Origin: Chlorops oryzae
Lineage: Eukaryota; Arthropoda; Insecta; Diptera; Chloropidae
Assembly (NCBI GenBank): GCA_020466095.1
Contig: CM035808.1
Span: 51,720,125-51,784,124 of the forward strand
Reading direction: 5' to 3'
Length of the DNA stretch: 64,000 bases
Part shown: piece by piece, positions 23,401 through 32,200 of the stretch
How positions within the stretch are numbered: position 1 is the first letter of the stretch
How the letters are laid out: each line of letters opens with the position of its first letter
Translations under genes and position numbers: made by a program
Notes under the pieces: model-generated
The model's database searches: none
What the model was told of the DNA's origin: nothing
What the model saw: only the letters and a program-made list of their open reading frames with translations

Positions 23401-25187
23401 AATGGAAACGTCACCGTAGTGATCTGTTAAAGTTATCGCAACGCAATATTGACCGCTGGATCGGATTCGATAAGCGTGACCGCGCTGGTGAAATCCATAT
23501 TTTCGCAGACGCCTCGGAAAAGGCTTATGCCGCCGCGATTTATGCACGCGTTATTACTGAAGACGAGGTACGTGTTTCCTTAATCGCCGCTAAGTCTAGA
23601 GTAGCGCCTTTAAAAACTCTGTCGTTACCGCGCTTGGAGCTTTGTGCTGCATATTTAGCATCTAAACTGTACACTCAGGTCGCTGAAGCTCTGAAGGGAT
23701 GGTCATTCCAGCAGTTTGCGTGGACAGACTCCACCGTAACGTTGGCCTGGATCCAATCACAACCGAACCGTTGGTCCACGTTTATAGCTAACCGCGTCGC
23801 CGCCATCCAAGAAGTCTTACCGGCGGAAAGGTGGGGGCATGTGAGTTCGGAGGAAAACCCGGCAGACTGTGCATCGCGAGGTGTGTCGCCAACGTGGCTG
23901 CTAGAATATTCTTGCTGGTGGAACGGTCCCGAATTTTTAAGAGAGGGTAGGTGCGAATGGACACATGCAGAGGTAAAACAGCATACGACGGAGCTAGAGC
24001 TAAGACGGCAACCACTTCAAACTCTGCTGACAGAAGTCGAACCGGTATGGAGCTTGATGACAAAATTTTCAAATTACGGGAAGCTTAAAAGAGTCACTGC
24101 CTACGTACTTCGATTCATCAAGAATGCGCGGAAATCTTGCTCTGATCGGAACACTAAGGCCATCGATCACCTCTCGTGCGCAGAGCTACGGTCAGCGGAA
24201 ATCTCATTAATTAAGTATACACAGCGAGCACACTTTAGTAAAGAGATTTCCAGCTGTAAACAAAATAAACCTTTATCGGTTAAAAGTACCTTGCGTCGAC
24301 TGCGTCCTTTTTTGGATAAATTCGGTATGCTGCGCGCTGGTGGGCGCTTAAGGAACTGCGAAATCGCATACGATGTTAGATTTCCGTTAATCCTACCAAA
24401 AACTAGTGCCCTGGCTAGACTTCTGATCGCTGAAGTACATTTAGTAGGATCGCACGCGGGGCCACAACTGATGCAGGCTATATTACAACGGCGATTCTGG
24501 ATTACGGGTGCACGCAGCTTGGTACGAAAAATTTACAGGAACTGCTTGAAATGCCGTGCGTTGAATAACCATCCAATGCAACAACAAATGGGTGATCTAC
24601 CCGCTTGTCGCCTATCCCTGGTTCGGTGCTTTCATACGAGCGCTGTGGATTTCGCCGGGCCTGTAAAAGTCAAATTCTCTAGTGGACGCGGTGCTAAGGT
24701 TACAAAGGGCTACATTTGTTCGTTCATTTGTATGGCGACTGGAGCGATGCATTTAGAACTGGCTGGTGACCTTTCTACTGCCACTTTCTTGAACGCTTTC
24801 AAACGATTCATCAACCGACGTGGGCTGTGCAAACACGTTTACTCAGATAATGGGACGAATTTTGTGGGCGCAGAGAAAGAGCTCCGCTCGATGTTTGATA
24901 GAGTCATCAAGGATGAAGCCAACACCAATTTTTTCGTTGGAACAGATGTTACCTGGCACTTTAATCCTCCGAACGCACCGCACATGGGAGGTTATTGGGA
25001 GATTGGCATAAAACGTGTTAAGTATCATCTCAAACGCATCCTGACCGACAACCTGCTGACGTTCGAAGAATTTTCCACCGTCCTCACTGAAATCGAAGCT
25101 TGCGTGAATTCGCGTCCCCTATGTGTCAATACACCTGATGTTGGAGACGCTTACTCCAGGACACTTCATTGTCGGGGAGCCTCTTAA
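20460..25187 (+). CDS. BEL/Pao Gag-Pol polyprotein (1575 codons, terminal frameshift)
   Basis: ATG 20460 follows a ~455-bp leader. Order: Gag with a DUF1759-type capsid region (IDIPKFSGVATEWVGFRD, ~residues 105-245); zinc fingers ~315-385 (CLSCGSDHKIYVC, CFNCLSTGHIQSNC, CRLCNARHH); retropepsin with LFDNGSQ, catalytic Asp ~residue 437; reverse transcriptase with YMDD at ~840; RNase H starting IFADASEKAYAA (~1015); integrase with an HHCC finger (HAGPQLM...CLKC), VDFAGP, DNGTNF (~1463) and MGGYWEIGIK. A net +1 frame change near 25150 replaces the conserved LTPGHF region with a short false tail; that region continues in the next feature. The single lesion could be real or a sequencing error. Confidence 0.95.
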   Translation: MSDVKIRDSANKAIKRYLKASEDVVLGINTEEVKTYMQLLDEQWNRFCRAQEAVEISCGDEFIAIEENQRTQTEVWYVTASANFKRQIPPTTPQPSIQTTNQPVAIQLPKIDIPKFSGVATEWVGFRDIFCSLVHSNNALSNSQRLHYLRSCLDGEALRVISSFEISNANYPEAWNLLHERYQVIRIIIDQHLSAIRDVKKATEDSTKAIRAVFDTVLQHVHSLRALGRPVEFWDDWLVHTTVEKLSYDTRKQWELSLEGPDMPSFAALQQFLEIRCRSLEVMMRPNEHGKKTARALHAVDGEEQANIGIRASNSTRCLSCGSDHKIYVCKQFNDLSILDRIALIKEKRACFNCLSTGHIQSNCRSEITCRLCNARHHTMLHRSNAPVDEQRIERSPSPPISSSHHAAVTKPILLATARVRIQDYLGNWQMARILFDNGSQASLVTEACVLRLGLTTKKSAVVITGIGNAVGGTTQGYATLTLSPRQGTEKFTIKTLVLPKITNNIPTLTITEQSWAHTMELELADPDYFKAAPIDILIGMDEMAQFMQSELRKGLLGTPMAQLTSFGWVLSGPARAARESQVTVLTCHSNAQLTKTIARMWEIEQLPRQKFLSLEESACEQNFAATHRRTVEGRFIVQLPFKENIPLGESREAAERSFLRIEKRLSVDKELKRQYSEFINELIELEHMELTNTEPENVYYMPHHAVMKDTSTTTKLRVVFNASMKSSSGYSLNDALMVGPQLQQDLFTILIRFRAHKFAMTADIEKMYRQVLVEESHTDFQRILWRDSPSKELQPFRLRRVTYGVAPASYLAVKAMHQLANEHLEVSANAADTVLNDFYMDDLLTGSSSESELLMLQRDVSTVLSRGGFQLRKWASNCQSLLDRLPSESKGIPYYLTEADQVRTLGLVWKTKIDSLAFSVDLDACPPYLTKRQFLADASRFFDPIGFLAPCTIKARILFQELWSADLNWDDLISEQVAEQWKRHRSDLLKLSQRNIDRWIGFDKRDRAGEIHIFADASEKAYAAAIYARVITEDEVRVSLIAAKSRVAPLKTLSLPRLELCAAYLASKLYTQVAEALKGWSFQQFAWTDSTVTLAWIQSQPNRWSTFIANRVAAIQEVLPAERWGHVSSEENPADCASRGVSPTWLLEYSCWWNGPEFLREGRCEWTHAEVKQHTTELELRRQPLQTLLTEVEPVWSLMTKFSNYGKLKRVTAYVLRFIKNARKSCSDRNTKAIDHLSCAELRSAEISLIKYTQRAHFSKEISSCKQNKPLSVKSTLRRLRPFLDKFGMLRAGGRLRNCEIAYDVRFPLILPKTSALARLLIAEVHLVGSHAGPQLMQAILQRRFWITGARSLVRKIYRNCLKCRALNNHPMQQQMGDLPACRLSLVRCFHTSAVDFAGPVKVKFSSGRGAKVTKGYICSFICMATGAMHLELAGDLSTATFLNAFKRFINRRGLCKHVYSDNGTNFVGAEKELRSMFDRVIKDEANTNFFVGTDVTWHFNPPNAPHMGGYWEIGIKRVKYHLKRILTDNLLTFEEFSTVLTEIEACVNSRPLCVNTPDVGDAYSRTLHCRGAS

Positions 25188-25545
25188 AACATTGCCCGAA
25201 CCGGAATCTGTATCATTCAAGGGAAGTCTAAGCGAACGTTGGCAATTGATCTCGGCTCTGAGAAGAAACTTCTGGAAACGCTGGAAAAATGAATATATCA
25301 TTAGCCTAAGGCATCGGACAAAATGGCACCGAGCAATTCCTAATCTCAAGGTAGATGACGTGGTCGCAGTTATCGGCGAGAGAACGGCGCCTACAATGTG
25401 GAGGCTTGGCGTTGTCAGCCGTTGTATCCCTGGAGCTGATGGACTGGTTAGAGTAGCGTCGATAAGAACAGCCGACGGAGAAATTTTACGCCCTATTCAT
25501 AAACTTTGTCTCCTGCCTACCAGTAACGACATTTTTTCTGCTTAA
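25123..25545 (+). pseudogene. BEL/Pao integrase C-terminal region displaced by the frameshift
   Basis: The conserved tail starts LTPGHFIVGEPLKTLPEPE and continues through NFWKRWKNEYIISLRHRTKW, WRLGVVSRCIPGADGLVRVA and GEILRPIHKLCLLP. The env-bearing BEL element (~490-850) and the minus-strand BEL element have the same blocks in frame with integrase. TAA lies at 25543-25545, 124 bp before the 3' LTR. Confidence 0.9.
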
Positions 25546-25669
25546 ATTTTCATATTTGAAGGCCACACAATTAGAAATTCCGGGGTGTCTCATTCCATTT
25601 GAAATGTAATATTTTAAATATGTATATTTTTTCCTTAATTTTGAACTCATTCGTTCAAGGCCGGCGGCA

Positions 25670-25948
25670 TGTTCGCGCTTGACCTGCAGTAGGGTAACTA
25701 TAATTCGCTTTCTTTTTTTTTCTCTAGTTAGTAAGTAACAACGAGTTGCAAGGTTCAATAATAGTCAGTCGAATAAAGAACGTAAGAGTAACCGCTGGTG
25801 TTTTACACTATAGGTCCTTTAGCTTTTGACCACCGCGCTTTCAACCGCTAACTGTTTACCGCATACTCCTTCAATAAAACAACACGTTATTAGCACCCGC
25901 TACCGCGTTTAGGTCTGCCCGCAATTATAACCGCTCCGCGCCGCAACA
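25670..25948 (+). repeat. 3' LTR of the complete plus-strand BEL element
   Basis: 279 bp, one difference from the 5' LTR. It is preceded by CAAGGCCGGCGGCA, the polypurine-tract position, and followed by CTATA, the target duplication. Confidence 0.95.
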
Positions 25949-26400
25949 CTATAAATTATGAATATAAAATTCAGCAAAATAGCTTTCTTAATGTCTAGAA
26001 ACAAATTGATAACATTTCAATTTTTATTTTACTATAAAAATTATATCAATAACAAGTAAAATAGAACTTGTCTGAAGAAAGATTTGAAATAGTCTAATAT
26101 TGCACACTGTGTTCTGCTATTTTTTCTTCGTATCGTCAAGCAGCCTTTGCATTCGCACAAGCATAAAAAAACTTCCATCCCTTTTTCTCTGCGCATAAGC
26201 AAACGCACAATTCATTCATTAAATGTCCATTTACGCACGTTCCTCGCGCTGGCGTTGCGCATTTTTGTTTTCAATCAGCATTCGCTTTGTGATGTGAGAC
26301 GAAATGGCATAGGGACAAAGTGTATCGTAATAAGGAGGCCAGCATTTTCAAAATGCTGAGAGAGCCGATAGAGTACTTTGGCGGCTCTTTATATATTATA
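25949..26400. other. Flank of the BEL insertion; no gene seen
   Basis: AT-rich sequence holding the right-hand copies of the inverted similarities described for 18599-19723. I see no credible coding sequence. Confidence 0.4.
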
Positions 26401-27290
26401 TTAAAAACTCTTTGTAGGTACGCCAAGTTTAAAGTTTACTCTTTTTATAGATGCAATAGCAGTGTCTGTTTTTATAAGTTTATAGCAAGGTAACAGAGCT
26501 TTATCAATACCAGCATGTTTAGCACCATACGAAGCAATATCATCCTCTGTGACAGTGGGCTGGAATGACGATAAATGCAGCCACTTTTTTCGGGCTATTA
26601 CATTAAGTTCAGAATTTAAATTTGAGCCAACTAAGATCGGAGTTTTCAACAGCGAGAGAGAGAGTGTCAGCATTTAAATCGACGTTTGCAGGCAAAGTAC
26701 AACAAGACAAGCTCGGAGATGAAACATCGATTTGATTTAAATCTCTAGCTTGAGAGCAAGAGGCATTTCTGAGGCGAGACGACTCAGAGACAATTGTGCG
26801 AGTCACCATATTCTTACGAACAGCAGTCTGAGAGGCAGGAATTGAACGATTCATTACTGCACTGGAGCTTGATGAACTGTTTTTTACAGTAGCATTAATT
26901 TGGCGCGGTGGTTCAATAGCCTTTGTTTTAGATCGTGTTACTATTGCATTGCTGTTCGGAGACCGAGCGTTAACAGAGTCAGAGAGTCGGTAATTTATAA
27001 CAGCTTTTGTGAGAGATTTTTGGTTTACCGCCGATGTAGCAAAGATACCTTGCTCCGCGCACTCATCAAGAAAGTTAGAAAATTGTAAATTGACCTTATT
27101 TAGATCATCAGCAAAGCTAGAAATCTTTTGAGTAATATTTTGTGCCAGTTTTAAGCATTCATTACAGTTAAAGACGACATTGCCACAACTCTTTAAGATC
27201 TCAAGCACATTCGTGTTTATTTGATAGCACGACGAATGCACAAACCTTTCACAATTGTTGCATTTTAAATCGCATTCAGGGCGATTTCAA
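26401..27290 (-). pseudogene. Decayed LINE ORF1-like protein with a PHD-type finger
   Basis: On the minus strand, CDLKCNNCERFVHSSC followed downstream by FNCNECLKLAQ gives a Cys4-His-Cys3-like finger, opening in frame just before 27241. A Ser/Arg-rich middle follows. The frame then breaks near 26610-26670, and the last part (FQPTVTEDDIASYGAKHAG, CYKLIKTDTAIASIKRVNFKLG) looks like the folded C-terminal domain of PHD-type ORF1 proteins found in CR1/jockey-like elements. No reverse transcriptase is attached. The BEL insertion at 27624 lies ~330 bp upstream of its start. The family call rests on pattern memory only. Confidence 0.6.
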
Positions 27291-27618
27291 AGAGCACAGA
27301 CCGTAGTTATTACTCGCAACTGAATCAAAACGCAGTCAGGTGAAGACTATTATTTAGGCGCGAGACTATTCATTATTTGGGCCCGGTTTGGGTTCGATTA
27401 GGGCGCGTTCTTTTTATAATTGGTCCCAGTTTGGGCGTGCTTTGGGCGTGCAAAATAAATACAAATATTATTACTCGGGAGAAAATAGTTGCCGGAAGAA
27501 TATGGGTTACGTAAAAAAAAATGGTTAAAATGAAGCATTTTAACAGTACCCAGCAAAGTATTTCTGAGTGCTCCGAAATATGAGTCCGCAATGAGTCTGA
27601 TATATATAGAAAATAAAA
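27291..27618. other. No gene seen; short repeats
   Basis: It has repeated phrases (GGGCGTG, GAGTCCG, GAGTCTG), similar in style to the GAGTC-rich sequence after 35726 and around 41200-41650. It probably belongs to the same old repeat that received the BEL element. Confidence 0.4.
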
Positions 27619-27623
27619 GGTTC

Positions 27624-28035
27624 TAAATAGCTCAGTTTAAGTGAGGGGAATCCGGGGATCAGCCGAGTAATTCAAAAAAGAGGCAAAAAGGTAATTGGCA
27701 AGATATCTTTATTAATTCCAGTAAATATTCGATGATCTTACGTTTGTTAGGTGATCCGCAAAGGTTAGTTGATGATGGCGTAGATGAGATGAGATGCGAT
27801 GAGGTGGAATATATAAGTTCACAAATGTGTGCGATTGTGTATATATAGAATGGGAACGCGGGAGAGAGTAATATGTTTCGTAAGGTAGCTGTAAGACAAC
27901 TGACTGAGAGCAAGACAATGCTTGGCGCCATGACTTTCGCTTTAAATGCAACATGTTGCGAAAGTCACGGTTGCATCTTTCGATGGCCAAGTGTTATACC
28001 GAAAGAGAAGGGTTAATTGGCAGTCCACATTAACA
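27624..28035 (-). repeat. 3' LTR of the minus-strand BEL element
   Basis: In element sense it starts TGTTAATGTGGACTGCC. The polypurine tract AAGGGGGGCAGAA lies at 28036-28048. It is the same length as the 5' LTR. Confidence 0.95.
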
Positions 28036-28270
28036 TTCTGCCCCCCTTGCAGTGCTACTGCGAAATATCATCAACCAACCTTGGCAGGAGGATTCATGTA
28101 AATTGATTCTAGAAAGAGATGAGAGATTTTACAATTCATTTACAATTCAATTGGTGGTAAGTTTTGAGAAAAGTGACAAAAAGAATGATAATAAGATAGA
28201 TTCAATTCAATTTACAAATTTTTTTTTTTTTTTTTAATTTTATAGGATTTATAGGATTTTCCTTGTTTCG

Positions 28271-29164
28271 TTATTTGTTCACGATGCCGGTCAGAACATA
28301 GCCAAAGATCGTGAGTTGTCCCAGAGGGCGACCGTATTGACCTTCCAAGAGTCCCGGGCGCATAATTTGGGCATATACATCCGCGCCCAGGATCAGATCA
28401 ACATCCGCTGCTTGATAGAATTTAGGGTCGGCCAATTTGATCCCCATGAATAGTGCCGTGACTCTTTCATCTATGGTGGTTTGAGGAGTGATAAGTTCGA
28501 GCTTTTTCACGTGAGCCTGGATTTCGATTTGGATGTTGAGGTCCATTCTGGCTCGCAGTTGCAGAACGCATACTTTTTCGCCGTTAATTGTATTATAAGG
28601 CGGCTTTATTTTTCGAGCGCACCTCTCAGATAGCAGCGACCCCACAGAGTTAGGGTCTAGCAATGCTCGGAGATAAACGAGACTCCCGTGAACGACAACT
28701 TTCACCATTGCCGTGGGCCTCAGTAGGACCCCCGTCGACGGTACAACAGTGAGCCCGGACGAGCGAGGTCCGTCACTGCTGCGCTCCTTGGACTGAGGTG
28801 TCCGGTCTTGAGGGAGCCGAGACGAACGAGGTCCTACATCACGCCGTTGACCCAACCGTGCTGCTATATACCTGGATGGCTTCATGGTAGCTTTTGTGGC
28901 ATCATGCAGTAGAGTATGATGCTGCTCTTTACAACGGAAACAGGTATTTTTGCTCGTACAGTTTCTGCGTATGTGAGTATGAGCCAGGCAATTCGAACAA
29001 TAACGATGGAGTAGCACGAATCGTAGTCGACCTTCCAGGGATTGTCTCAAAAACATTGGGCAGTGCCGCAAAGCATGCTGCTTCTTGCACACTCGGCAAT
29101 CTAGATTTATTCCCTTTTCAACGATGGTGGAGGTGACGGTGACTGTGGAACCTTTGGAAGCCAT
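28271..29164 (-). CDS. ORF3 of the BEL element: zinc fingers plus retropepsin-like domain, in the envelope position
   Basis: 297 codons from ATG 29164. Residues 21-87 hold three Cys/His motifs (CRVCKKQHALRHC, CSNCLAHTHIRRNC, CFRCKEQHHTLLH) in the same order as the zinc region of this element's own Gag-Pol. Residues ~145-297 resemble the BEL protease region: LRALLDPNSVGSL aligns with the ALIDPGSEGTF active-site block in pol, and LADPKFYQAADVDLILGADVY aligns with LADNQFWKSNEIDILIGADIY. The catalytic glycine is Asn (D170-P-N-S), so proteolysis is doubtful. The middle is Arg/Ser/Pro-rich with two GPRSS motifs. A splice-acceptor-like CTAATTCTCATTTTATAG ends 4 bases before the ATG, suggesting a spliced subgenomic mRNA. 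The function is unknown; RNA binding and/or a pseudoprotease role are guesses. Confidence 0.85.
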   Translation of the reverse strand: MASKGSTVTVTSTIVEKGINLDCRVCKKQHALRHCPMFLRQSLEGRLRFVLLHRYCSNCLAHTHIRRNCTSKNTCFRCKEQHHTLLHDATKATMKPSRYIAARLGQRRDVGPRSSRLPQDRTPQSKERSSDGPRSSGLTVVPSTGVLLRPTAMVKVVVHGSLVYLRALLDPNSVGSLLSERCARKIKPPYNTINGEKVCVLQLRARMDLNIQIEIQAHVKKLELITPQTTIDERVTALFMGIKLADPKFYQAADVDLILGADVYAQIMRPGLLEGQYGRPLGQLTIFGYVLTGIVNK

Positions 29165-29236
29165 ATTGCTATAAAATGAGAATTAGAATACGAACAACAG
29201 GTAAACATAAGAGAAAGAGATGAGATGTTGAAACCA

Positions 29237-32200
29237 TTATGAAGATGGGAGCAAAACTAATTTAGCGATAGGCCGCTTGATAATACCCTTAGCCGTTTTG
29301 ATGTTTGCCACGCGTACTTTATGATCACTGCCGCGATGTACACTTTCGATCCTACCTAAGCGCCATTCATTTGGAGGGAGATTTTCGTCTTGGATGACTA
29401 CTAAATCGTGAACTTCTACATCTTTTTGGGGAAATTTCCATTTATTTCGTTTATGTAGTTCTTTCAAATATTCTGATTTCCATCGTGTACAAAAGTGTTG
29501 GTATATCGCTTTCATCTTCTGATAGCGATTAATTATAGAAATGGGATTCCCTTCAATTTCAGTTTCAGGGAGAGAGAGAAGTGGACACCCAATAAGAAAG
29601 TGTCCTGGCGTCAACGGTTCTATATCTGAAGGATCGTCTGAGATAGGACTTAAAGGTCGGGAGTTGAGACATGCTTCAATTCTTTGAATAATCGTGCTAA
29701 ATTCTTCAAAGGTGAATTTAAGATTTCCTGCGAATCGCCGAAAGTGAAATTTAAAAGATTTTACACCTGCTTCCCAAAGTCCTCCCATATGAGGAGCCCC
29801 AGGGGGAATGAATTTCCATTCAATTGCTTGATTTGAGTAATTTCGTTCAACTTCTGCTTTCGTGGCCTTTAGATATTCTTTAAATTCCTTCTTCAGTACT
29901 CGAGAAGCCCCAACAAAATTTGTGCCATTATCCGAAAAGATTCTTGCTGGACAGCCCCGCCGGGCTACAAATCGAGCAAGGGCCGCTAAAAAAGTGGGCG
30001 TCGTGAGGTCACTCACTGCTTCGAGATGTATTGCTTTCGTAGCAAAACAAACGAACAGACAAACATAACCTTTTGTGATACTGCATCCTCGACCTCTGTA
30101 ACTCTTTATGTCAAAAGGGCCACAGAAATCGATTCCAGTCGACGTAAACGGCCTAGCAATCGTTATTCGATCTGGGGGCAAGGCAGCCATAATTTGGCTT
30201 TGAGCTTTCTTCTTGTGTACCAGGCAGATCTTACAAGAATGAATGGTTGTTCTAATTAAATTCTTGGCCTTCGGAATCCAAAATTGTTGACGCATCAAAC
30301 GTAACATAAGCTGATTTCCTCCATGCATACTCATGTCATGAGTAAAACGAACAAACAAGCGGGTGAATTGAGCTGAATATGGGAGAATGATCGGAAATTT
30401 TTCATTATAACGTAGGGAGGTGGAACGCGCTAACCTACTTCCCACACGGAGCAACCCATCAGGATCGAGGAATGGGTTTAGAGTACCTAGTTTGCTTTTA
30501 GAATCAATGGGGAGGGATTTCGAAAGAAGAAAATATTCACTTGCGAAATAAGCCTTTTGCGCTATTTGAATCAAGTCATTTTGAGTTGATTTAATTTCGG
30601 GGATTGTGACGCCCTTAGTGAATGGGACCGCAGATTGACTTCGTCGCTTTGTGAAACGAAACACGTAAGAAAAAACACGTAAGGCACGAGCGAAGTTTGA
30701 AAACCTATCCATCAGGTCTTCAAAATTGTTGAAAAACGCATAATTAACTTTAATGGCTTTTTCTTCTAAATTGGTGACTAACGAGCACGAGGGATTCAAT
30801 TTGGGCCATGCGGATGCTTCTAATTTTAACCATGAAGGCCCTGTCCACCATAATTGATTATCAACGAGATCTTGACTGTTAATCCCTCTGCTGATCATAT
30901 CCGCTGGGTTGTCATGCGAATCAACGTGAAACCAATTGTCGCGATTAGTTTTTTCGACAATTTTTGAGACCCTATTTGCCACAAATGCATTCCATGCACA
31001 CGGTGGCTTTTGAAGCCATGCGAGAACAATTGTTGAATCCGTCCAACAAAATAGCGACCTTTTATTTATTTTTAGCTCTTCTATTAATGCTTCGATCATT
31101 TCAGCTAATAGTGTGGCACCACAAAGCTCTAATCGCGGGAGGGAAACGGATTTTACGGGTGCTACACGGGATTTTGCGAAGATAAGATGAGTGCTAACAC
31201 ATTGGCCATTCTCAACTCGAATATATACACACGCTCCGAACGCCTTCTCGGATGCGTCACAAAACGCATGATACTGTACCATTGAGGAAGGAGCATAGTC
31301 CACCCATCGTGGAATGCGAATCTTTTCGATATTTTTATGGCTTTCCATGAATGCTTTCCATACTTTTATTTGGTCTGCGGGAATTTCATCATCCCATTCT
31401 ATTTGTTGCAGCCATAGACTCTGCATAAAAATTTTTGCGACTATTACGATCGGCGAGAGCCATCCTGCGGGATCAAACAATTTCGCAATCATGGAGAGAA
31501 CTTCTCTCTTTGTGTATGAAGGTTTTTCCGAGAACTTAGAAACCGTAAAGAAAAACCTATCAGAGTTGGCATTCCAATGAATACCTAACGTCTTGGTGGA
31601 ACTACAATCTTCAATCTTGAGAAAATCTTCATTTAAAAGATCTTTTACTGGGAGTACATTTAAAACTTCCTTGCAGTTGGAAGTCCATTTCCTCATAGTA
31701 AATCCAGCAGAATTGGTGGCCTGAATTAGCTGATCTAAAGCTTCGAGAGTTTCATTGAGAGTATGGGCACCTGCAAGAGCATCATCGACATACATCATAT
31801 TTTTCAAAATACTTGCTGCTAAAGGGAGTGAATTTTCAACGTCGTTGGCTAATTGAATTAGAGTTCTAATTGCCAAGTAAGGTGCGCAGTTGACCCCAAA
31901 GGTAACTGTTTTTAGTTCATATTCCTCCAGGGCATCGGAGGGGGATTGACGAAAGATTAGTCGCTGAAAGAGAGTGTGGGATTCATGCACTCGTATTTGA
32001 CGATACATTTTCTCTAAATCGCCATTGAATACGAATCGAAATAATCGCCATTTTACAATTAATATAGTGAGATCTTGTTGAAGAGAGGGACCTACATAGA
32101 GAATGTCGTTGAGACTTTTACCATTTGCCGTTTTACATGAGGCATTGAAAACTACACGAACTTTTGTTGTCGTGCTTTCTGGCTTAAAAACAGCGTGATG

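Larger units (their letters stand above)
19724..25948 (+). mobile_element. BEL/Pao LTR retrotransposon, complete and young
   Basis: Two 279-bp LTRs differ at a single site by eye (CGCTTCCGCG versus CGCTACCGCG). The element is flanked by the 5-bp duplication CTATA (19719-19723, 25949-25953), the size typical of BEL/Pao. One long gag-pol frame lies inside, spoiled by a single frameshift near 25150. There is no envelope or other ORF between pol and the 3' LTR. Confidence 0.96.

Noticed and set aside
27659..27990. Small ORFs within the BEL LTRs (also at 35344-35675)
   Set aside because: They are identical in both LTR copies, overlap each other in different frames and have no protein features; they are LTR shadows.
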